NCBI GenBank assembly: GCA_036426205.1
Contig: WSYH01000265.1
Span: 182,345 to 246,344 of the forward strand
Reading direction: 5' to 3'
From: Ascaphus truei
Lineage: Eukaryota; Chordata; Amphibia; Anura; Ascaphidae
DNA length: 64,000 bases
Both the position numbers and the translations under genes were made by a program. The notes beneath the pieces are model-generated. The model saw only the letters and a list, made by a program, of their open reading frames with translations. It did no database searches and was not told where the DNA came from. Positions 56,137-64,000 of the stretch are shown here, piece by piece (position 1 is the first letter of the stretch; every line of letters starts with the position of its first letter).

Positions 56137-56533
56137 CTGCACCGACACACTTTATTCAAGCAAATGCCCAGTTTGTACCTGGCAGATACCTGGAATGCGC
56201 CGCTCCTCACCTCTGACAAGCCCCGTTGCGTTTGCCTTCCCAGCCTGGGTTCATGCCTGGCTGACGGGCGGCTGATCTGTTAAATGATAATGATTAGGAT
56301 TTAATAGGCTGCAATGCTTCGCGTGTCTACCAGATGGCATAAATTCATGAATTGTAATGCAGTATATATATATATACTGTGCAGTATTGCAGCCAGCGGG
56401 AATAAAATGCTTCAATCCCTGCCTGGAAAATAACCCAATGCACTCGGGCAGAAAACAGTCACAAACCTCAATACACCCGGGTATACCCAAATTCGTGGGA
56501 CTAGCCGAGCTCGAATAAAGTGTGTCGCCAGTG
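56137..56533 (+). mobile_element. TIR MITE with TA flanks, relative of the GC-rich family
   Basis: The terminal repeats are CTGCACCGACACACTTTATTC (left) and, inverted, CACTGGCGACACACTTTATTC (right), with TA at 56135-56136 and 56534-56535. The core differs from the GC-rich copies and contains a (TA)n run near 56363 and GC-rich GGGCGGCTG. It shares the GTGTGTCGCCAGTG terminus. Confidence 0.75.
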
Positions 56534-56665
56534 TATCTTATTCTGTCATTCTTTTCTTTAATCTTCTATCTTCTTTATTTGTATTCCAATGAACCCCAGG
56601 GTAAATCCAGCAATGGAAGTTGCCTCGTCATCTTTAGCTAAAATGATACAGAACAGGCCTTATAT

Positions 56666-57141
56666 AGGGCCTGCGATGTCAGATTTTAGGGTCAGATGGT
56701 AGAGCTCCAATCTGATTGGACTCTATGGCCGTCTTTTTTTTTCTCTTTTTTTTAAAGGATGTGACATCTCCAAGGGAGGTACGTCACATCCTTAAAACCA
56801 CATGGCTCATATCACATGGTATTACAGCCAATGGAATTGCAGACAATTCCATTGGTTCCTGTACCATGTGATAAGTTCCATTTGTTAAAAAGGATGTGAC
56901 ATCACTTTTAGGGATGATGTCACATCCTTTAAAACTAATGCAAAATATCACATGGTACAGGAACCAATGGGATTGACCAATCCCATTGGCTGTAATACCA
57001 TGTGATATGAGCAATGTGATTATAAGGATGTGACGTACCTCCTTTGCAGATGACATTATGTCCTTTAAAAAAATGCCAGTGACATACACCGAATTGGATT
57101 GGAGCTATATCATCTGACCCTAAAATGTGATGCCACAGGCC
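56666..57141. mobile_element. Complete palindromic MITE
   Basis: Outer inverted ends TTAGGGTCAGATGG...AGCTCCAATC and GATTGGAGCT...CATCTGACCCTAA enclose nested palindromes (GATGTGACATC/GATGTCACATC and CACATGGTA/TACCATGTG around CCAATGGAATTG). Four tandemly alternating palindromic modules are visible between 56755 and 57040. The flanks GGCCTGCGATGTCA / TGATGCCACAGGC are also inverted, so the true end may lie further out. Confidence 0.75.
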
Positions 57142-57182
57142 GGGACAGGCCCGACACAGGCCTGTGACATCACAGGCCATTG

Positions 57183-57235
57183 TACAGCTCTGTGGGATAT
57201 ATTGGTGCCATACAAATAAAAGATCATAATATATT
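57183..57235 (+). repeat. SINE/LINE-type 3' tail
   Basis: TACAGCTCTGTGGGATATAT followed by TGGTGCCATACAAATAAAAG resembles the GCTGCGGAATATGTTGGCGC...ATAAATAAA tails common in amphibian repeats. Confidence 0.5.
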
Positions 57236-60030
57236 GTAAATGAGCTGTAGTACAGAAATTCCTCCCTCGTTATTTAAAAAAGTGTATTTGTACTGTATCT
57301 ATAACATGATCCTGATTTGAATTTCCACATCAGTATAATAGTGTGCCACAATGTATTGCTACTTCATTTTGTTAAACTACAATAAAGTGCAATACAATAT
57401 ACAAAAAAGGAAAGGTCCCACATTTTCATTTCATTTGTATTGTGTGCACACTAAATTGTAGTTTTAATATTCAATTTGTGATGATTTATAATGACTAAAT
57501 GAAAGAAAAACATTTGTTATTCAATATTCTAAAATATATACAATTATGATAATTTGCGATGATTAAAAGGAAGGGGAAGAAAGATGGCTAGAGAAACTGG
57601 TATACAGCGTGAAGATCTATTCTAATTAATCATTATGTGACAGCCAAACAATTGTCTACAACATAGAATATAAAGGCAAGCAATCTTTCTGTGTATAGTC
57701 TTACTATAGACAATTCTTACGCTGTATTGCTGGCTAGATCAAATTGGAATACAGTGAAAAATAAGATCTATCTCTAAAGTGCAGATAAATTATATTTTAT
57801 GTAAAATCTGTCTAAATCAATGCCCCAATATGAGCTGGATATTGCAGGCTTGGGAATCTCTCACAACTCCCTGCTAACCCTCACTCCATCCTCCGTGATG
57901 TCTGACATCACACTAAGACAAAACCCAAAGACCTTTTCATTCCGACAGGATAAGATGTCAATGCGGAACTTAAATACCCTATAGTTGTCTATGGAACCAT
58001 TATGATAGTAATTAGTAGTCATCGAAACTAAAAATACAAAATGCAACCTAATATACTGCTATTTATGTTGCTGCAGCTCTGTGAATGTCTACAATAATAT
58101 GTTATTGTATCTTTTATTAGCAAATATATAACCACAGATGTATAATGTCACTAGTGCAATTTATTTAGCAATTTTGGCATACTTTATTCAAATTGTATGT
58201 GATGTACTATTGGCTTCAAAAATAATTAATCTCTAAGGCATATTTTTATTGATCGATACTGTATAATCAGTGTAAATGAGAGTTTTTTTTTAAATAAATA
58301 GAGTGCAGGTAACAAACCATTATTAATACATTTTGGGGTATAATGTTTGCAATTTGTAAAACCACGGTGCTTCTTTTTTCAACAGTGAAACATTCAAATA
58401 GACTTTTCTGATATTATTCCTGACATGTTAAATGCCTACAAATGATAACTTGTCAATTTTGTCATTTTGAAAATTGTTAACATGCCTTGCAAGTGTGGTA
58501 TCTAATACATTTTTTTATAGAGTTGTGTTCAATAATCTTGTGTATGAATCCTCAGAATGTTTTTCTATTTTATTTTTGCCCACACATGCACATGAATTTG
58601 ATATATTACATCTTTTCATTTAAAATTGTTAAAATTTGTATTTGGAATTGTTGAGTTTGGTTAGAATTCCAGAATTGTTTAGTGACTTTTACATGTTTAC
58701 AGGTTTTACAGTATCCACTTTTAAAGCTGCCCTTGCAGCTTTAAACAATAAAGTGCAACATAAAATATACCTAAAATATACCTACTGTCATTTACACTTA
58801 TATGTTTTAAAGCAGCTGAAATCTTAATAGTTATGTAGTCCAGAAAACGGCTCATTACTTCTTATTGAACTGGAAACAACATACAATAGTAATCTGTACA
58901 CACAAAAAAATGCCCTTGAAGTTGCGGTGGCACTCAGAGATTTAGTGCCCCACTGGATAACATGAGCTAAAAGTGTATATCAAGGGCCCAAGTCATGCTT
59001 GCACCAAATTTGCATTGTGATTTAACTGCTCTTTGCGACTTTTTGACAGATTAATACAATGTTGCATGTGATTGGCCTCTAGAGAATTGGCAAATATATG
59101 TTAGCACAGGTAGAAAAAAAAATGTATAAAAAACTCTGGGAGAAGCGCACGGATTCACTTTCTGTTTTTTCACATACAGTATAAATAACCAATCTTTTCA
59201 CCAGCAGCCTGCTCCTTACACGGAGAAGTGCGATGAATATATATATTTGTTTTACAGAAAAAATGCATGTTATTGTAAGAGGGAGGTGCAGATATACACA
59301 CAAAGAGAGAGATTTGTTGAAATTAAAACATGGCTTTATTCAGCCTGTCCCTTTAACAAGGCAAAGCATGCAAAAAGAAACACACAAAAATAAACTATCC
59401 CTGTGTAAGGGCTAACTCACTTCCCAGTCCCTTTCTACAAGACTGGGAATAAAAGACCCTTACCAGTCTATCACCAGAAAGTCTCAAAAGGTACCTCAAA
59501 GCAGGAAGCCCTTCAGGTCAGTTTCTTGTTCCGACTGCTACAGATGGCTGCCTGACAGTTCTTAGCACTAAAAGCAGTGAGGATTTGTAATCTTATATAC
59601 CTTTTACTTGCTATACTAGCTAACTTGTGACAGAATTGTTGTGCTTTGTAGGCTTGTTCCGCATTGGTGTTTGAAACAAACTCTTTGTTCCATAGATAAT
59701 AATCTTGCAGTACAAATGAAATTAGCATTTGGTTTGACTCAAATTGTCTGGAAAACGCTATGATCAATATAGAGAGTAACCTTGTAGTACAGCTATATTT
59801 AGTATTTGAATTGGATCAATGTAGTTTTCAGATGTACAGGATTGATCATTTACTTACCTAATAATGTATTGTATAAACAGGTGCTATATTTAGGTACTTT
59901 TGAGTCACCAGATATATTTAGCAGATTTTCATTACCTGGATTTTGATAGCATATCCTAACATTAGTGCGTGATATAGATAAGAGGTTTTGGATGGATGTG
60001 CATAGGGGAAATACCATAGATTCAAAAGGT
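57236..60030. other. AT-rich DNA without recognised genes
   Basis: I read both strands and found no protein-like frame beyond chance ORFs of up to 84 codons and no RNA gene. It is the least repetitive part of the window. A segment at about 59310-59530 (AAACATGGCTTTATTCAGCC, AAGACTGGGAATAAAAGACC) looks LTR- or UTR-like but could not be assigned. Confidence 0.5.
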
Positions 60031-60032
60031 CT

Positions 60033-60084
60033 GGGGGAATGGGCATGAAGAAGGGGCGATTTAGGCCCCAAAATGTTGTCCCCC
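60033..60084 (+). ncRNA. Very degenerate hammerhead-like fold
   Basis: GGGG/CCCC outer pairs, core ATGAAGA plus an extra A, hairpin GGGGC/GCCCC, then AAAATGTTGTC in place of GAAAYG...UC. C3 and G12 are altered. It lies on the strand opposite to the PLE remnant 0.6 kb away. Confidence 0.25.
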
Positions 60085-60719
60085 TTGAATTTATCACCTA
60101 ATCTATTACATTTGTTTTACATAGTTTTTCCCCCCACCTTCCCTTTTTCCATGTGTATTTCACCCCCCTTTTGTTCCCCAACTCCTCGTCTCCCTTTAAA
60201 TTTTTGATATTATATACAGTAGTTCTGCTTGATAAGATGTATTTTTCATGCATTAATTAGGGGCAATTCTGTAGTGCATCTATTCTCAATATACTGTTCA
60301 TTTTCAAAATAATGTTTTGTCTGATTCTCCTTTAAATTGTGTGCTGGGAACTTTTGTATATATTTCTGACTTTTTGGGGCGGTTTGTGCTGCCTCCCTGT
60401 TCTCTTGCACCACGATATCAGTAAATTATTGTTAAATTCTAATTTTGTGGAGTGCTACCTAACACACAAACTTGGAGTCTTTTATGTATTCTTTCCTCCA
60501 GATGAGATATGTAATAGAAAATAGAAGATATTAGTCATAGGGAATCATTAATAAAACAGTAATGATTTACCATCACCCGTGATAGAACTATAACGACATA
60601 TACAGTAAGATCACTTATCAGCACATAATAATCTTAAAAACCACAATAAAAATAATGCTAAAATATGTATAGAAGTGAAACTAAAATGAACTAGAAATAC
60701 CATCCACAGAATATAAATC
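60085..60719. other. Possible PLE 3' region, no gene
   Basis: Position downstream (minus) of the PLE endonuclease end suggests untranslated PLE sequence. No motif fixes the end. Confidence 0.35.
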
Positions 60720-61640
60720 ACCTTAAAGGAACACATCTAGCTCAATATCGACATTAAGTCCCAAAGCTACCAGCGTTTTTAACTTAAAGATCCAAAATGT
60801 CTCACGTTTGGTGAGCTTAATGCTCCTGTCACCTCCCCTCCAGTGGGAAATCACATGTTCTATCCCTGTGAAATTGAGACCACTGGGATTCCCTTGATGG
60901 TGTGTGAGGCAGTGATTGGACAAAAGGTGTGTAGTGACCTTCCTCCTGATGTTGTTAACATGTTCCAGTACTCTAACTCTAATAGGTTTGTAGTTTTACC
61001 CATGTACTGTAGCCCACAGGGGCATTCAAGAAGATAAATAACATGGTCAGTATGACAACTCATTTGTCTAGTAATTTGAAATCTCTCCCTAGTGACATTT
61101 GAGACAAAGCCAAATGTATCTGTGGCTCTAAAACTACAGGCCTTACATGATGTGCAACCATAAAAACATTTAATCTGTGGTAACCAATTATTAATTGGTT
61201 CCTTGGTTTTAGGTAATGCACTAGGAGCAAGTTTATTTTTTTTAATGTTCGCTCTCCTTAAAATCACGTTGGGATTTTCTGGAACAAAAACTCAAACTAC
61301 TGGATCATTTCTCACACTGTGCCAATGATTTTTTATAATGTTCTTGATTTTGTCAGATGTCCTATTATACTGAAGTAGGTGAGAAATGCAAAGTTGAAAT
61401 TAACCTTATCAGACTTGTCTTTTTTCTTATTGGTTTTCATCAAATCACTCATACCAGTATCTAAAGACCGGGCCTGATCAAAAGCATTTTCAAAATTTTC
61501 TGTTCTATGATCCCTTTCCAGAAACCTGTCCTGGAGAAATGTAGATTGCCATTGAACACATCTACCCCTGTACAGTTTCTTTTGATAGATTCTCCATAAG
61601 GGACATTCCTTATCCAACTTGGATGATGACAACTAGACTG
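60720..61640 (-). pseudogene. Penelope-like element, endonuclease region (minus strand)
   Basis: Minus frames give, in order, the segment upstream of the endonuclease (RFLERDHRTENFENAFDQA, 61632-61333), then a Cys-rich linker (CFYGCTSCKACSF). The GIY-YIG core VIYLLECPCGLQYMGKTTN follows, within the frame ending at 60860. A one-base shift near 60985 moves RVLEHV (catalytic Arg and Glu-His) and GIEHVISHWRGGDR, KRETFWIFKLKTL and the end LNVDIELDVFL into the other frame (to 60723). The whole endonuclease domain is thus legible. RT is absent. The sequence differs clearly from the 9-kb copy, so it is a separate PLE lineage. Confidence 0.87.
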
Positions 61641-61679
61641 CGATAGATAGTTGTTACTGTCTACAGGTTTGAAAAATGC

Positions 61680-62020
61680 CTTTGGGGTCTATTCTATAAA
61701 CCTTCATAAAAAAAATCACCGAGCCATTTAAATCGTCTGTTTTTTCAGAGTTGCTATCATGGTATTCAGAAAGCCACGATTACCTGTGATGGCAAAATTA
61801 AAAAAAGAGCGAGTAGCCAGCGGCGTGATAATCGCCTCTCTCAAAAGTAGGAAATGGCTCTGTAAGGGTGATTTATTTATCAAGTGCTTTTGAACTTTTT
61901 TTTTAATTCGGCGAGAATCTCATAAGACAGCTAATTTCCCAGAGGCCTATTTAAATTGTGTATTTCTTTTAATCTATCTCTGTGTGAAAAGCGTGAATAA
62001 ATAAGAGTCATAATCTGAGG
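61680..62020 (+). mobile_element. Relative of the 13397-15585 TIR transposon (left end)
   Basis: GGGGTCTATTCTATAAACC (61686) followed by TTCATAAAAAAAATC, then TTGCTATCATGGTATTCAGAAAGCC..GATTA, matches 13397-13500 at many positions. The right end was not found. Confidence 0.6.
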
Positions 62021-62520
62021 ATTATTGCAGAATGACAAATAAGTTTATTGCAGTGTACGGTGCACACGCAAAGGAGAGTTTCAAAATAAAACTCTCCCAA
62101 CGACATGGTGGCATACAGGCCTTATTTATACACAAAATACTAAGCCTACGCCCCCTAAACGAGGTTGCTTGTGCTTCACTTCGTAAGCATATAAGATAAA
62201 CAAAATATGAACATGAACACATCGAGTTAATAACATTATTATGGGATTCATATTAGAAATGAAATGACTCAGCTAATATTCCTTATACGGGTCGGTGACT
62301 TTTACTCTACATACGGGACTTCATGGGCACCTCCCTCAGAATGCGAGACAGTGCGTTATCTGTCTCTTATTTTCATAACATTGGCACTTTTACTCTTCTC
62401 TTCAAGGTTTTGAAGTGAAACTTCTTTAGTGGCACCTCATCCCTAATGGGACAAAAATGGATTGTAGGGGCAGAAAATGAAACGGATGTGACGTCAAAGT
62501 GCTGACGTCACAGTGCTGGC
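62021..62520. other. Spacer with two TGACGTCA sites, no gene
   Basis: TGACGTCA lies at 62489-62496 and 62503-62510, just ahead of the CpG-rich zone. No coding frame is credible. Confidence 0.45.
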
Positions 62521-63080
62521 AGATGAGGCCGGGCTGTGTTCTGGCAAATCACACGCGGCGGCGGCGATAGCCGCCGGCGCCGCTCCTAATAGGCACCGCT
62601 CCTCCCACACGGCCGATGACATATGCGGCAGCGGCGGTGATAGCCGCCGGCGCCGCTCCTAACGGCCACCATTCCAACCATTCCCCCCACACCGTTCCCC
62701 GCCCGCTGCCCGTGCCTGTTGACATCTAACTGCCGCCGCATCCCCCACACAGCCGCTGACATGCGGCGGCGCCGCTCTCCCTCACCCGCTCCTCCACACC
62801 GGCAGCTGTCCTCCTCAACGCATGCGCAGAAGCTCTGTCCATAGCCATGTTGTGGATGGCAGGTTTCGTGTGTGTGGTGTGGTTGGCAGAGGGCACTGCT
62901 GCGAGGCAACCGGTGATTGGCTGTCACGTCCCGCCGCTGACGATTGGTTGAGGGGCTGTCAGTCAGTTAATTCCCCTCATCCGGCACGCGCTCTGCGGTG
63001 CTGCCCGCCGTGGAGTACGCTGCCATGGTGGGATGGCTATCTGAGGCTGAGGCTCCACCCACTGCCCTGTCGCTCCTGCT
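62521..63080. promoter_or_regulatory. CpG-rich, promoter-like segment
   Basis: This is dense in CG and GCGGCGGC, with two inverted CCAAT boxes (GATTGGCTG near 62912, GATTGGTTG near 62942), two GATAGCCGCCGGCGCCGCTCC units about 73 bp apart, a GCATGCGCAG motif at 62820 and, upstream, paired TGACGTCA sites. GCTGCCATGG at about 63020 is a good initiation context, but the frame closes after 20 codons at TTTGGTAACG, which could be a splice donor. It could be a CpG-island promoter with a first exon, or simply a GC-rich repeat. Confidence 0.3.
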
Positions 63081-63275
63081 TTGGTAACGGGAGGAGGGGG
63101 TAATGGGACCATGTGTCGCCGGGGGGCTGGGAGTCTGCAGCTCCGTGTCCGCAGCTAAGCCGGGGGTAGTGGGAGTCGGGAGGAGGGGTGTAACGGGACC
63201 ACCGTGTCGCCGGGGGGGCTGGGAGTCCGCAGCTCCATGTCCGCAGCTCCGCCTGGGGTAGTGAGAGGGGGGAGG
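63081..63275 (+). repeat. Two tandem copies of a GC-rich unit of about 100 bp
   Basis: GGGACCATGTGTCGCCGGGGGGCTGGGAGTCTGCAGCTCC-like sequence is repeated as GGGACCACCGTGTCGCCGG... further on, each copy followed by a GGGGTAGTG-GAG-rich stretch. Confidence 0.75.
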
Positions 63276-63294
63276 AGGAGGGGTGGGGGGCACA

Positions 63295-64000
63295 ACACAG
63301 AGAGACATTCACACAACACAGAGAGAGAGAGAGACACACACTGACTGACACACACACAAACACACTGACTGACACACACACACTGACTGACACACACTGA
63401 CTAACACTCACACTGACTCACACTCACACACTGACTCACACTCACACACTCACACACTGACTCACACACGCGCGCACACACACTGACTGGCACACGCGTA
63501 CACACACACTGACTGACTGACTGACACACGCGCACACACACACTGACTGACACACGCGGACACACACACTGACTGACACACGCGCACACACACTGACTGA
63601 CACACGCGCACACACACACTGACTGACACACGCGCACACACGCTGACTGACACACGCGCACACACGCTGACTGAAACACGCGCACACACGCTGACTGACA
63701 CACGCGCACACACGCTGACTGACACACACGCACACACACTGACTGACGAACACACACTGATTGGCACACACGCTGACTGACACACACGCTGACTGACACA
63801 CACGCACAACGCTGACTGACACACACGCACGCTGACCGACACAGAGAGACATTCACACAATACAGAGAGAGAGACATACACTGACTGACACACACACACA
63901 CACACACACACACTGACTGACACACACACACACATGCACACACTGACTGACATACATGCACACACTGACTGACACACATGCACACACTGACTGACACACA
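63295..64000. repeat. CACACA/CTGACTGA minisatellite running off the window
   Basis: Units combine CTGACTGA with ACACACACG or ACACGCGCACACACA. Higher-order variants with ACACGCGC occupy about 63465-63720. A break at 63838-63880 repeats the starting ACAGAGAGACATTCACACAA sequence. Every long open frame here (up to 198 codons) reflects the absence of stops in the repeat. Confidence 0.92.

Noticed and set aside
57236..60030. tRNA, snRNA or miRNA genes in the unique AT-rich stretch
   Set aside because: I looked for A/B boxes, Sm-site layouts and long hairpins by eye and saw none that I could support.
63037..63997. ORFs of up to 198 codons rich in Cys, Val and Ser
   Set aside because: They are translations of the CACACA/CTGACTGA repeat; all frames stay open.

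Overview
This window looks like repeat-dense, non-coding DNA from an ectothermic vertebrate, most likely an amphibian (inference). The sequence shows an L1-clade LINE, chromodomain Ty3/gypsy retrotransposons, Penelope-like elements (PLEs) with GIY-YIG endonuclease domains, a hAT element, many terminal-inverted-repeat (TIR) MITEs and CpG-poor AT-rich spacers. PLEs are known to be absent from mammals and birds but common in amphibians and fish. I found no convincing host protein gene, tRNA or rRNA. Nearly every open frame is transposon coding sequence, usually frameshifted.

Layout. 1-2881: transposon with very long TIRs around a decayed ORF. 3782-4208: hAT MITE with a perfect 8-bp target-site duplication (TSD). 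4880-7262: minisatellite and MITE-rich repeats. 7595-8510: LTR-like dispersed repeat. 8869-10870: PLE fragment with a GC-rich MITE inside its endonuclease domain. 13397-15585: TIR transposon carrying a nested solo LTR. About 14.27-37.2 kb: an 11-kb block present twice in tandem, the second copy differing mainly by scattered one-base indels; this is probably an unmerged contig overlap. 28173-44978: a full-length L1-type LINE on the minus strand with a 10-bp TSD, split by a complete Ty3/gypsy chromovirus (37906-43543, TSD GAAGG), a head-to-head PLE-like insert and a foldback element. 45.5-52.8 kb: small PLE-like inserts, MITEs and a coiled-coil ORF remnant. 52788-54711: internally deleted gypsy element. 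54.7-57.2 kb: MITE cluster. 57.2-60.0 kb: nothing recognised. 60720-61640: second PLE endonuclease remnant. 62.5-64 kb: CpG-rich tandem DNA running into a (CA)n/CTGA minisatellite at the window edge.

The most interesting signal is a recurrent fold at seven places (10754, 22030, 45714, 46181, 52486, and weakly 5606 and 60033). It consists of an outer stem, a core close to CTGANGA, one extra A, a 5-6 bp hairpin, then GAAAYG and a UH-like cleavage position. It resembles a type I hammerhead ribozyme. Two copies start insertions flanked by 13- and 15-bp TSDs, including a 150-bp unit at 45714-45863. PLEs are known to carry hammerheads; here the motif appears to mark a family of small PLE-type non-autonomous retroelements. 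All folds and alignments were read by eye.
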